A stretch of 64,000 bases of DNA from Bacillus sp. FJAT-29814 (GTDB lineage: Bacteria > Bacillota > Bacilli > Bacillales > Cytobacillaceae), in NCBI RefSeq assembly GCF_001510715.1, contig NZ_LMTJ01000003.1, positions 174,972 to 238,971 of the forward strand, given 5' to 3'. This document shows positions 1 through 7,998 of the stretch, piece by piece. The notes under the pieces were generated by a model, which was not told where the DNA came from, did no database searches, and saw only the letters and a list, made by a program, of their open reading frames with translations. Each line of letters starts with the position of its first letter. Positions within the stretch are counted from its first letter, which is position 1. The translations under genes and the position numbers were made by a program.

Positions 1-419
1 TTGCGATTATAGCGGTAAACAACATACATGACAATCGCACAAAATAAGCCGGTAACGGCCGCTATTGGATCAGGGGAGACACTTCTCCCATTCAACATGG
101 TGGTTGCCGCAGCATATAGTACTTCAATCCCCACAGCCATCATAATAAACGAAGATACCATGGAGGCGACAGTTTCCGCTTTCCAATGACCGTAAGGGTG
201 ATCTCGATCAGCAGGTTTTTGCGATAATTTCAACCCAATCAATACAACAATTGAAGCGAGGACATCGGTTGTATTATTAAGCCCGTCCGCCTTTAATGCT
301 TCGGAATTTGTAAAAAAGCCGACTGTTAGCTTTAGTGCGGATAAACAAAGGTATGCCACTATACTAATAATTGCCCCTCGTTCGCCCTTTTTCAATTCCA
401 GATACTTTTCTTGTTCCAT
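1..419 (-). CDS. Cation diffusion facilitator family Mn2+/cation efflux protein, N-terminal part (truncated by window edge)
   Basis: About 139 N-terminal residues are visible; the rest lies beyond base 1. The reading frame starts at the ATG at 419 with a G-rich ribosome site upstream. It shows cation diffusion facilitator hallmarks: a first membrane segment after a short charged N-terminus, the motif SEALKADGLNNTTDV with the metal-binding Asp residues of the second segment, and the loop HPYGHWKAE before the next segment. This pattern is closest, from family knowledge, to the Bacillus MneP/MneS (YdfM/YeaB) proton-driven manganese exporters of the cytoplasmic membrane. It is transcribed divergently from the sulfate operon. 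The metal cannot be told from sequence alone. Confidence 0.85.
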   Translation of the reverse strand, partial: MEQEKYLELKKGERGAIISIVAYLCLSALKLTVGFFTNSEALKADGLNNTTDVLASIVVLIGLKLSQKPADRDHPYGHWKAETVASMVSSFIMMAVGIEVLYAAATTMLNGRSVSPDPIAAVTGLFCAIVMYVVYRYNR

Positions 420-601
420 TGTTAAAGCCCCCAATTTCTATTGCCATTATTATCTTAGCAATCGATAGTCGAGTGGGTCTAGAGCAACCTTTTTAGTCTC
501 TTATTAAAATTATTGTAATAGCAAAAAATGTTTCGCTTGGGAAAAAATCATTGTCAACTTTTTTATCGGTAAAAAATTTTGAAAAATTGAAATATACATT
601 A

Positions 602-630
602 TTGACAAATTCCTATCGGTATAATAGGAT
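602..630 (+). promoter_or_regulatory. Probable sigma-A promoter with overlapping inverted repeat, sulfate operon
   Basis: TTGACA at 602-607 and TAGGAT at 625-630 are separated by 17 bp. An inverted repeat TCCTAT/ATAGGA (611-616 and 624-629) sits across the spacer and -10 box. The octamer TATCGGTA occurs in it (614-621) and again exactly 50 bp upstream (564-571). This looks like an operator. A sulfur regulator such as CymR is a reasonable guess from the genes downstream, but the regulator is inferred. Confidence 0.5.
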
Positions 631-690
631 TAATTTTAATATTAATTTAATTGCAAACGAGATAAAAGTTAAAAAAGGGGGGCGAATCGG

Positions 691-849
691 CTGCGACCAA
701 CAGAAGAATGGCATGAAATTGCCCAACATCTTCAGGCAATGCTAGAAAGTATTAAATTCGGATCAATTACACTAGTTGTCCAAGATGGGAAAGTAGTGCA
801 AATTGAGAAAAATGAGAAGGTTCGTCTTCAAAACAATAAAACTCGCTGA
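691..849 (+). CDS. yezD: YezD-like (DUF2292) small protein
   Basis: A 52-residue protein with the compact YezD/DUF2292 signature: an N-terminal helix (LQAMLESIKFGSITL) followed by two beta strands (VVQDGKVVQIEKNEKVRL). YezD-like genes commonly precede sulfate or sulfur assimilation genes in Bacillaceae; the function is unknown. The frame is closed by a stop at 670-672. The only start that keeps the whole domain and suits the ribosome site (AAAGGGGGG, 674-682) is CTG at 691; the next in-frame ATG (739) would delete the first helix. It is too short for many gene finders. Spacing to cysH is about 80 bp, with a small hairpin-like sequence between. Confidence 0.65.
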   Translation: MRPTEEWHEIAQHLQAMLESIKFGSITLVVQDGKVVQIEKNEKVRLQNNKTR

Positions 850-930
850 CTAGACAAACTAGAGGCGGTCTACACCTAATATGGTGGAAGACTGCCTTTT
901 TTTATTGCCGAAATAGGAGGTTTAACGACT

Positions 931-1647
931 TTGACAAATACTGTGACATATGAAAATTGGAATCAAATATCCGAGAGCTTTTCAACAAACGATGAAACAA
1001 AAGGGGCCCGTGCCGTTTTGGAATGGGCGTATCGTCAATATTCAGAGGACAAAATTGTTTATGCTTCGAGCTTCGGGGCAGAGGCAATCGTGTTAATTGA
1101 TTTGATTTATCAGGTGAAGCCCGATGCCCATATCGTTTTTTTGGATACCGACCTTCATTTTCTCGAAACCTATGAAGTTATTGAAAAAATCGAGAAACGT
1201 TTCCCGTCATTGAAGATTGAAAAGAAGAAACCGGCGTTAACCCTGGACGAACAAGCGGCCCAGTATGGCTCGGCATTATGGAAACGGGAGCCGAACCAAT
1301 GCTGCCAGATCAGGAAGGTGATCCCGTTAAGAGAGACGCTGATCTCTAAGGATGCCTGGATTTCCGGCCTTCGCCGAGATCAATCGCCAACCAGGAAGGA
1401 TACCCTATTCCTAAACAAAGATGAAAAATTCAAAAATATTAAAATCTGTCCGTTAATTCATTGGACATGGGATGAGGTTTGGCAGTACATCAGAAGCCGA
1501 GACCTCCCGTACAACGAACTGCACGACCGGAATTACCCTAGCATCGGCTGCTTCCCATGTACACAGGCGGTCGGAAGTGATGGCGATTCCCGTGCCGGCC
1601 GCTGGAGCGGAAGCAGCAAGACAGAGTGTGGCTTGCACACATCTTAA
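931..1647 (+). CDS. cysH: Phosphoadenylyl/adenylyl-sulfate reductase (APS/PAPS reductase)
   Basis: A 238-residue cytoplasmic enzyme that reduces activated sulfate (APS or PAPS) to sulfite with thioredoxin. The PP-loop region contains YASSFGAEA (about 44-52). Two cysteine pairs, CC at 124-125 and CFPC at 207-210, are those that bind a [4Fe-4S] cluster in the APS-reducing bacterial type. The C-terminal ECGLHTS tail carries the catalytic cysteine (233). Translation starts at TTG 931, ten bases after AGGAGG at 915-920. It is the first large gene of the sulfate operon, and cysP follows with only about 13 bp between. Length and motifs are complete. Confidence 0.96.
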   Translation: MTNTVTYENWNQISESFSTNDETKGARAVLEWAYRQYSEDKIVYASSFGAEAIVLIDLIYQVKPDAHIVFLDTDLHFLETYEVIEKIEKRFPSLKIEKKKPALTLDEQAAQYGSALWKREPNQCCQIRKVIPLRETLISKDAWISGLRRDQSPTRKDTLFLNKDEKFKNIKICPLIHWTWDEVWQYIRSRDLPYNELHDRNYPSIGCFPCTQAVGSDGDSRAGRWSGSSKTECGLHTS

Positions 1648-1660
1648 GGAGGGGATTCCT

Positions 1661-2737
1661 ACGGTAACCATCATTGCAGTTACAATCGGGTTGTTTTTTG
1701 CTGTCAATATTGGCGCGAGCGGGGCGGCGGCCTCAATGGGAATTTCCTATGGCGCCGGAGTAGTGAAGAAGCAATTGGCTTTATTTCTATGTGCCATCGC
1801 TGTTTTTCTGGGGGCATGGCTCGGCGGAGGTGAAGTGGTCAAAACAATTGGCAGTGGAATCGTGCCTAGCAGCACATTTACCAATGCGATTGCGTTAATC
1901 GTGTTGGCCTCAGCAGCGCTGTCATTATTCCTGGCAAATATCTTTGGAATCCCTCTATCCACGAGCGAAGTGGCGGTCGGCTCCGTTGTCGGAGCAGGGA
2001 TTGTCTATCAATCTGTGTTTGTAGGGAAGCTTTTATGGATTATGATGTTTTGGCTGCTCACTCCCTTTGCTGCCTTTTTCATTGCGATTTTCGCCACCTA
2101 TTTTTTAAAAGTAAGAGCCGTTCAATCTGTGCTGGCAACTAGTAAGGCGGCTCCAATCCTGGCCGTTTTGGTTGTGATTATGGGCCTGTTTGAAGCCTTT
2201 TCGGCGGGAATGAACAATGTGGCCAATGCCGTTGGGCCGCTTGTTGCAGCAGCATTGATGTCAAAGGAAAGCGGCGTACTTTGGGGCGGGCTAGCCGTCG
2301 CGTTGGGCGCCTGTCTCTTGGGCCACCGGGTCATTGAAACCAATGGCAAGAAAATCACCACATTAAGATTGGAAGAGGGCTGTGTCATTTCCGGAACGGG
2401 GGCAGGCATTGTCACGGCAGCATCCATTTTTGGAATTCCGGTGCCGTTAACGCAAATTACCACCTCTTCCATTATCGGAATCGGTTTTGCCAAGCATGGA
2501 AAATCGGTATTAAAAAAGGATATTGTTGTTCAATTGCTTACCGTTTGGCTCGTTTCCCCAGTCTTATCCATGGTCTTATCCTATACCATCATCCAGCTAG
2601 TGATTGTGCAGAATGTCTACCCGATAATTGTCATGGCTGGCGTGCTCATTTCAGTTTTCGGAGTTCTGAAATTGATGAAGACAGCAGTTGTAACTGAGAC
2701 AAATTTTACAAAAGATTTATTACGAAAGGTTGATTAA
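1661..2737 (+). CDS. cysP: Sulfate permease CysP (PiT family), apparent ACG start
   Basis: A membrane protein of about 358 residues matching CysP, the inorganic-phosphate-transporter-type sulfate permease of Bacillus. Visible features are the glycine/alanine-rich first helix ([16 protein letters not shown]), GGGEVVKTI, the repeat motif GIPLSTSEV in the first half, and [13 protein letters not shown] in the second half. These paired motifs are the PiT signature. About ten hydrophobic segments are visible. The ribosome site AAGGAGGGG (1646-1654) lies six bases before ACG 1661, where homologues begin. No ATG, GTG or TTG is available there; the nearest is TTG 1691 inside the first helix. The longer frame from ATG 1472 merely reads cysH in another phase. 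Confidence 0.85.
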   Translation, partial: TVTIIAVTIGLFFAVNIGASGAAASMGISYGAGVVKKQLALFLCAIAVFLGAWLGGGEVVKTIGSGIVPSSTFTNAIALIVLASAALSLFLANIFGIPLSTSEVAVGSVVGAGIVYQSVFVGKLLWIMMFWLLTPFAAFFIAIFATYFLKVRAVQSVLATSKAAPILAVLVVIMGLFEAFSAGMNNVANAVGPLVAAALMSKESGVLWGGLAVALGACLLGHRVIETNGKKITTLRLEEGCVISGTGAGIVTAASIFGIPVPLTQITTSSIIGIGFAKHGKSVLKKDIVVQLLTVWLVSPVLSMVLSYTIIQLVIVQNVYPIIVMAGVLISVFGVLKLMKTAVVTETNFTKDLLRKVD

Positions 2738-2738
2738 A

Positions 2739-3887
2739 ATGTCATTTCTACCAAAACCACATGGAGGAAAGCTAATTCAAGCTTTCAATCCGCACTACGA
2801 TATTAGCTCAGTAAAAAAAGAAATAGAAATTGATTCAGTTGCTTTAAGTGACCTGGAATTAATCGGAATCGGCTTGTTCAGCCCTTTAACAGGCTTTCTA
2901 GGAAAGAGAGATTACGAGGCAGTGGTCACCACGATGCTTTTAGCGGACGGTACCGTTTGGTCGATTCCGGTAACCCTGCCTGTTTCCTATGAAGTGGCGG
3001 ATACGCTGGTTGTTGGCGAGGAAGTCAAGCTCACCTACAACAATGAAGTGTATGGGGTGATCACAGTCTCTGAAACGTATGAACCTGATTTAACAAAAGA
3101 AGCAATCGAGGTTTATAAAACAGAGGAACTCGCCCATCCCGGGGTAAAACGTTTATTTGAACGGGGGCCGGTATATGTGGCCGGTGAAATCGTGCTAGTG
3201 AAAAAGGCAGAAAAAGGCGTATTCGGTGATGTGTGGTTTGAGCCAAAGGAAACAAGGGAATTTTTTGAAGTAAAAGGCTGGAAAACCGTCGTTGGTTTCC
3301 AAACGAGAAATCCGATTCACAGAGCCCATGAATACATTCAAAAAGTCGCGCTTGAGACGGTTGATGGCCTGTTCGTTAACCCGCTTGTCGGGGATACAAA
3401 ATCGGATGATGTCCCGGCGGATATCCGGTTAAAAAGCTATCGGGTACTACTTGAAAACTATTATCCGAAAGAGCGGGTTCAGCTGGGTGTCTATCCGGCG
3501 GCAATGCGGTATGCAGGGCCAAGAGAGGCAATCTTCCATGCAATTGCCCGGAAAAATTTTGGTTGCACCCACTTTATTGTCGGCAGGGACCATGCCGGTG
3601 TCGGCAACTATTACGGTACCTATGATGCCCAATATATTTTTAACGAATTTACCGAAGAGGAATTAGGAATTAAGCCATTGTTCTTTGAGCACAGCTTTTA
3701 TTGCACGAAGTGTGACGGAATGGCGTCCGATAAAACTTGTCCGCATGGCAAGGAGGACAGGGTCATACTTTCTGGAACAAAGGTGAGGGAGATGCTTCGT
3801 GCCGGAGTGCTTCCGCCATCCACCTTCAGCCGCAAAGAAGTGGTGGAAGTATTGATTGAAGGCATGCGAGAAAAGACGACTGTATAA
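2739..3887 (+). CDS. sat: Sulfate adenylyltransferase (ATP sulfurylase)
   Basis: A 382-residue cytoplasmic enzyme making adenylyl sulfate (APS) from sulfate and ATP, the activation step between CysP uptake and CysC/CysH. The ATP-binding [11 protein letters not shown] motif (about 190-200) and the GRDHAGVG loop are present. A C-terminal cluster [13 protein letters not shown] resembles the zinc-binding segment of bacterial and archaeal enzymes. The start is ATG 2739, overlapping the end of cysP by a base or two; a GAAAGG ribosome site lies at 2724-2729. TTG 2730 upstream in frame is less likely. Length is normal for the single-domain bacterial Sat family. Confidence 0.96.
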   Translation: MSFLPKPHGGKLIQAFNPHYDISSVKKEIEIDSVALSDLELIGIGLFSPLTGFLGKRDYEAVVTTMLLADGTVWSIPVTLPVSYEVADTLVVGEEVKLTYNNEVYGVITVSETYEPDLTKEAIEVYKTEELAHPGVKRLFERGPVYVAGEIVLVKKAEKGVFGDVWFEPKETREFFEVKGWKTVVGFQTRNPIHRAHEYIQKVALETVDGLFVNPLVGDTKSDDVPADIRLKSYRVLLENYYPKERVQLGVYPAAMRYAGPREAIFHAIARKNFGCTHFIVGRDHAGVGNYYGTYDAQYIFNEFTEEELGIKPLFFEHSFYCTKCDGMASDKTCPHGKEDRVILSGTKVREMLRAGVLPPSTFSRKEVVEVLIEGMREKTTV

Positions 3888-3900
3888 GGAGAATCGGAAA

Positions 3901-4500
3901 ATGGGGAAAGCAACCAACATCACATGGCATGAAACGTCGATCACAAAATCAGACCGCCGGATCCAAAATGGCCACGGTAGCTGCACGCTATGGTTTACCG
4001 GGCTTTCCGGCTCCGGGAAATCGACGATCGCCAACGCTGTTTCACATGAATTGTACCGCCTGGGGATCAATGAATACGTCCTGGATGGGGATAATATACG
4101 TCATGGCTTAAATAAGGATCTTGGTTTTTCGGACGATGACCGGACTGAAAATATTCGCCGGATTGGGGAAGTCGCTAAGCTGTTTATAGACAGCGGCAAA
4201 ATCGTAACCACGGCCTTTATTTCCCCGTTTCGTTCGGACCGTGATGGGGTACGTGCTTTGTTTGAGGCAGGGGAGTTCATCGAGGTATATGTAAGCTGTC
4301 CGCTCGAGGAGTGTGAACGCCGCGATCCAAAACAGCTTTATGCAAAAGCTCGCCGAGGTGAAATCAAGGATTTCACAGGGATTGATTCTCCATATGAAGC
4401 ACCGGAACAGCCAGAAATAACAATTCAATCAGATAAGGTCTCAGTTGCCGAGGCCGTAGAACAAGTATTAAACTATTTACGTGGACAAAATTTCATTTAA
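3901..4500 (+). CDS. cysC: Adenylyl-sulfate kinase (APS kinase)
   Basis: A 199-residue cytoplasmic kinase that phosphorylates APS to PAPS. The Walker A loop GLSGSGKS is near residue 34. It is followed by VLDGDNIRHGLNKDLGF, the APS-binding segment, and the FISPFRSDRDGVR lid region. ATG 3901 is preceded by AAGGAGA at the end of sat and gives the family's usual N-terminus; the in-frame ATG at 3856 lies inside sat without a ribosome site. Position directly after sat is the standard order in B. subtilis and confirms co-transcription. Confidence 0.96.
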   Translation: MGKATNITWHETSITKSDRRIQNGHGSCTLWFTGLSGSGKSTIANAVSHELYRLGINEYVLDGDNIRHGLNKDLGFSDDDRTENIRRIGEVAKLFIDSGKIVTTAFISPFRSDRDGVRALFEAGEFIEVYVSCPLEECERRDPKQLYAKARRGEIKDFTGIDSPYEAPEQPEITIQSDKVSVAEAVEQVLNYLRGQNFI

Positions 4501-4535
4501 GACAATCTTGCAACAGCAGAAGGGGGGCAGCCAGG

Positions 4536-5258
4536 ATGAACGCAATCCTATACGTCGGCCACGGTACGCGCTCAAAAACAGGCGCCGCGGAAGCAAGTAG
4601 TTTTGTCCAACGGGTGATGGAACGAATCAATATACCGATTCAGGAGCTCGCTTTCTTGGAATTGACGGAGCCGTCGATTGCAGAAGGTTTCGCCCGTTGC
4701 GTTGAAAAAGGGGCAACTCAAATAAGTGTTGTTCCCCTTTTTCTGCTTGCGGCGGGACATATCAAAGAAGATATTCCCCAAGCCCTTGCTTCACTAAAAA
4801 ATACTTATCCAACTATTAAAGTGCAGGTAAAGGACCCGTTTGGTATACAATCGGTCCTACTGGACGGGCTGGCAGAACTCATTAGGGAATCTGCGGGGGA
4901 CATCTCCCGGAGCGACTCGATTTTAATCGTTGGCAGGGGCAGCAGTGACCCGGATCTTCATCCTGCTTTTTCAAAAATTGCTGAAGGAATCCGTGAGAGG
5001 CTTGGAACAACATCTGTTTCGGTTTGTTATCTTGCGGCGGCGTTACCAAGGTTTGATGAAGAGTTGAGATTGATTGCCGAACAAACCTCCGGCAGGGTCA
5101 TTGTCGTTCCGTATTTACTATTTTCCGGTCTGCTCCTTGCTGAAGTAAATCAGAAAGTGCACCAAATGCAAAAACAAGGTATAGAAATTCTCCATACCGG
5201 TCAGCTTAGCAAACATCATGCCATCGAGGATATTATTATAAAGAGGGCGACACAGTAG
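4536..5258 (+). CDS. sirB: Sirohydrochlorin ferrochelatase
   Basis: A 240-residue class II chelatase that inserts Fe2+ into sirohydrochlorin to make siroheme for sulfite reductase. The N-terminal motif YVGHGTR contains the metal-handling His, and AAGHIKEDIP holds the second conserved His of the SirB/CbiX fold. The C-terminal half (VGRGSSDPDLHPAF onwards) repeats the first half, as in the fused two-lobed SirB. It starts at ATG 4536 after GAAGGGGGG. In B. subtilis this gene (ylnE) lies between sumT (ylnD) and sirC (ylnF); both neighbours are missing here, and a terminator follows immediately. Confidence 0.92.
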   Translation: MNAILYVGHGTRSKTGAAEASSFVQRVMERINIPIQELAFLELTEPSIAEGFARCVEKGATQISVVPLFLLAAGHIKEDIPQALASLKNTYPTIKVQVKDPFGIQSVLLDGLAELIRESAGDISRSDSILIVGRGSSDPDLHPAFSKIAEGIRERLGTTSVSVCYLAAALPRFDEELRLIAEQTSGRVIVVPYLLFSGLLLAEVNQKVHQMQKQGIEILHTGQLSKHHAIEDIIIKRATQ

Positions 5259-5259
5259 G

Positions 5260-5286
5260 AAAAACACTCATGCGGGTGTTTTTTTG
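5260..5286 (+). terminator. Intrinsic terminator of the sulfate operon
   Basis: AAAAACAC at 5260-5267 pairs with GTGTTTTT downstream, giving an A/U-rich stem and a T run, directly after the sirB stop codon. It marks the operon end. Confidence 0.75.
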
Positions 5287-5394
5287 CTTAACAAGGTTTC
5301 TTAATGGAAGATTTCGTTATTTTCATGTAGTATTTTTATTGGGATGGGCAGGAATAGAGGTTTCGTACATATCATGATTAAAAGGAGAATGAAG

Positions 5395-6237
5395 ATGCCA
5401 AAAAGTTTAACGGACACGACCAAATTACATAACGGCGTAGAAATGCCATGGTTCGGCCTGGGAGTTTTTAAGGTAAAAGAAGGCAGCGAGGTTATTGAAT
5501 CCGTAAAAGCTGCTCTGAAACATGGCTACCGAAGCATTGATACCGCTGCTGTCTACAAAAACGAAGAAGGCGTTGGCCAGGCCATTCGCGAATCCGGAGT
5601 TCCCAGGGAAGAAATATTCGTTACCTCAAAGGTATGGAATTCTGACCAAGGCTATGAAACGACGCTTCAAGCATACGAAACAAGCCTAAAGAAATTAGGT
5701 CTTGATTACCTGGATTTATACCTAATCCACTGGCCGGGTAAAGATAAATTTAAAGAAACATGGAAAGCGCTTGAAACACTGTACAAGGAAGGCCGGGTCC
5801 GGGCAATTGGTGTAAGCAACTTCCATATCCATCATTTGGAGGAACTGCTAAAGGATGCCGAAATCAAGCCTATGGTGAATCAGGTGGAATATCATCCACA
5901 CCTTGCGCAAAGGGATTTGCTAGACTATTGCCAGCGGGAAGGGATTCAACTTGAAGCATGGTCACCGCTTAAGCAAGGAAAATTATTAAATGAGCCAACG
6001 ATTTCACAAATTGCCGAAAAATATGGAAAATCAACAGCACAAGTAATTTTACGCTGGGATTTGCAAAATAAAGTAGTGACCATTCCAAAATCCATTAAAG
6101 AACAGCGAATCATTGAAAATGCTGAAATTTTTGATTTTGAGCTAACTGCTGAAGATATGGAAAAATTGAATGGATTGAATAAGGATGAGCGTACTGGTTC
6201 TAATCCTGACGAGTTCATGGCTGGTTTTACCGAATAA
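5395..6237 (+). CDS. yvgN: Aldo-keto reductase (YvgN/YtbE type, glyoxal/methylglyoxal reductase)
   Basis: A 280-residue NADPH-dependent cytoplasmic oxidoreductase of the AKR5 type. The catalytic tetrad is visible: Asp and Tyr in SIDTAAVYKNE, Lys in TSKVWN, His in LIHWPG. The cofactor-binding end contains VTIPKSIKEQRI. It matches B. subtilis YvgN/YtbE through most of its length, and these reduce methylglyoxal and other aldehydes. The start is ATG 5395, seven bases after AAAGGAG (5381-5387); upstream ATGs in frame are badly spaced. It is monocistronic, with its own terminator. Confidence 0.9.
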   Translation: MPKSLTDTTKLHNGVEMPWFGLGVFKVKEGSEVIESVKAALKHGYRSIDTAAVYKNEEGVGQAIRESGVPREEIFVTSKVWNSDQGYETTLQAYETSLKKLGLDYLDLYLIHWPGKDKFKETWKALETLYKEGRVRAIGVSNFHIHHLEELLKDAEIKPMVNQVEYHPHLAQRDLLDYCQREGIQLEAWSPLKQGKLLNEPTISQIAEKYGKSTAQVILRWDLQNKVVTIPKSIKEQRIIENAEIFDFELTAEDMEKLNGLNKDERTGSNPDEFMAGFTE

Positions 6238-6246
6238 TAAATCTGA

Positions 6247-6285
6247 AGCGGACAGTCAAAAATAGCGACCGTCCGCTATTTTTTG
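6247..6285 (+). terminator. Intrinsic terminator of the aldo-keto reductase gene
   Basis: AGCGGAC (6247-6253) pairs with GTCCGCT (6271-6277), followed by ATTTTTTG. The stem can extend inward (GTC/GAC). Confidence 0.85.
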
Positions 6286-6329
6286 TTCCTATCCAAACCT
6301 GAACTAGGGTTCATATTATTGACCAAAAA

Positions 6330-6338
6330 TGATATAAT
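6330..6338 (+). promoter_or_regulatory. Extended -10 promoter element for the YitT-type gene
   Basis: TGATATAAT is a TGn extended -10 box with a perfect TATAAT (6333-6338), about 60 bp before the downstream start codon. No strong -35 is evident. Confidence 0.45.
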
Positions 6339-6400
6339 GAAGATAACTCTCAATTGTAAACTGAATTAGGGAGACTATAATATCGTAAAGGAGTGATTGG

Positions 6401-7285
6401 ATGACAGAACTTGTTCAATCAACAATTCAACACCGCAAACTTCCTCTAACCAGGATCATAGTCAGAATCATTGCCATTACCATCGGAGCCGTCCTGATGG
6501 CGACGGGGCTGGAAATATTCCTGGTTCCCAACCATGTCATTGATGGGGGCATAACCGGGATCTCCATTATGCTGTCTCATATAACTGGTTGGAAATTGGG
6601 AATATTTCTGTTCCTGTTAAACCTGCCTTTTGTTTATATGGGCTATAAACAGATGGGGAAAACATTTGCATTTTCAACTGTATACGGCATTATCGTATTA
6701 TCCATTTTTACTTCATTTTTTCACCCGATTCCTCCGTTCACTGAAGATATTCTGCTGGCTACGGTTTTTGGCGGAATGATTTTAGGTATAGGTGTCGGCC
6801 TTGTTATACGCAATGGCGGTGCCTTGGACGGAACCGAAATCCTCGCCATTGTCATAAATAAAAAAGTTCCGTTTTCGGTAGGGCAAATCATCATGTTTAT
6901 GAATATTTTTATTTTGGGGACGGCCGGTTTTGTATTTGGCTGGGACCGGGCGATGTACTCGCTGTTAGCCTATGTGATTGCATCTAAGGCGATTGACACC
7001 GTGGTTGCAGGGCTCGAGGAATCAAAATCTGTCTGGATTATCAGCGATGACGCCGAAAAAATTGGTGAAGCCGTAAATGCACGGCTAGGCCGGGGTGTCA
7101 CTTATTTAAAAGGTATGGGAGCGTATACCGGAGACAATAAAAAGGTTATTTTTAGTGTCATTACCAGACTTGAGGAATCAAAATTAACGACGATTGTAGA
7201 AGATATTGACCCTTCGGCATTTCTGGCGATTGCTGATATTTCCGAAGTGCGCGGCGGCCGCTTCAAAAAGCGGGATATTCATTAG
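6401..7285 (+). CDS. YitT family membrane protein (DUF161 plus DUF2179)
   Basis: A 294-residue inner-membrane protein. The N-terminal two thirds has about six hydrophobic segments with the family's glycine-rich signature (FLVPNHVIDGGITGISIML and RNGGALDGTEILA). The C-terminal 80 residues form the soluble DUF2179 domain (ARLGRGVTYLKGMGAYTG, DIDPSAFLAIADISEVRGG). B. subtilis has several paralogues (YitT, YvjA, YqfU, YpjC, YxkD); their substrate is not established. ATG 6401 follows AAAGGAG. A long hairpin separates it from the convergent CBS gene. Confidence 0.88.
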   Translation: MTELVQSTIQHRKLPLTRIIVRIIAITIGAVLMATGLEIFLVPNHVIDGGITGISIMLSHITGWKLGIFLFLLNLPFVYMGYKQMGKTFAFSTVYGIIVLSIFTSFFHPIPPFTEDILLATVFGGMILGIGVGLVIRNGGALDGTEILAIVINKKVPFSVGQIIMFMNIFILGTAGFVFGWDRAMYSLLAYVIASKAIDTVVAGLEESKSVWIISDDAEKIGEAVNARLGRGVTYLKGMGAYTGDNKKVIFSVITRLEESKLTTIVEDIDPSAFLAIADISEVRGGRFKKRDIH

Positions 7286-7291
7286 CGTTAT

Positions 7292-7325
7292 CCACCAAAA
7301 GGATCTGCACAGATCCTTTTGGTGG
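7292..7325. terminator. Hairpin between convergent genes
   Basis: A perfect 15-bp inverted repeat, CCACCAAAAGGATCT and its complement around a three-base loop, lies between the two stop codons. It has no proper T run on either strand, so its termination efficiency is uncertain; it may act in both directions or protect mRNA ends. Confidence 0.6.
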
Positions 7326-7326
7326 T

Positions 7327-7782
7327 TTAGAGCAAAGCCTTGAAGGAATTTCTGATCACATCGCCACGGCTGATGATGCCAGCCAATACCCCGTTACGTT
7401 CAACCGGAACTTTTTTGATTTGCTTATTACCCAAAATAGCCGCAATGTCCTCGACATTTTCATTCCAGTCCACTTTATACACCTTTTTCTTGGCAATTTC
7501 CAGGACATTTAAGTTTAGCAAACGTTTTTCCCGTTCTTCAAACTCTTCCTGGTCGCCTTTAATAACAAACGTATAGAAAAAGCTGTCTACGACTCTGTCC
7601 TTGTGTTTACCTATGTATCGCATAATGTCGCCATCACTGACAAAGGCGACCACCTCGTTTCTGTCATTTACGACAGGAAGCCCGCTAATTCGGTATTCAA
7701 TAAATTTTTCAATAACCGATCTGACCAGGTCGCTGTCTTTCACTTTATGGACTGGGCTGATCATTATCTCATGTGCCTGCAT
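7327..7782 (-). CDS. CBS-domain protein
   Basis: A 151-residue soluble protein made almost entirely of two CBS motifs: residues about 5-60 (MISPVHKVKDSDLVRSVIEK, then GLPVVNDRNEVVAFVSDGDI) and about 95-150 (VYKVDWNENVEDIAAIL, then KKVPVERNGVLAGIISRGDV). Paired CBS motifs form a Bateman module that usually binds an adenine nucleotide. No catalytic domain is attached, so it probably acts by sensing. It starts at ATG 7782 after AGGAGG. It stands alone, convergent with the YitT-type gene; the target is unknown. Confidence 0.85.
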   Translation of the reverse strand: MQAHEIMISPVHKVKDSDLVRSVIEKFIEYRISGLPVVNDRNEVVAFVSDGDIMRYIGKHKDRVVDSFFYTFVIKGDQEEFEEREKRLLNLNVLEIAKKKVYKVDWNENVEDIAAILGNKQIKKVPVERNGVLAGIISRGDVIRNSFKALL

Positions 7783-7998
7783 TTAATAAACCTCCTTTTA
7801 ATGGCCAATTTACATTTATTATACAAAAATAATTAAAAATCAAAAAGATGCATACCCGCGGCGGCTCCGAACCCGTGCTCTTTTTGCGGATTTCCTGGTC
7901 CAATAATATTAAAAAACAGTGAAATAGGAGACAGTACCATAATGTACTGGTATTATTTTATTGAAAGGGTATTCTTTTTAATTATAGAGGTGGGAGAA

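Noticed and set aside
551-745. A 64-codon frame overlapping the yezD-like gene
   Set aside because: It covers the promoter region and reads the yezD-like gene in another frame; there is no ribosome site and the composition is not protein-like.
1472-1660. Upstream extension of cysP into cysH
   Set aside because: The extra residues are the frame-shifted reading of cysH, without homology to CysP.
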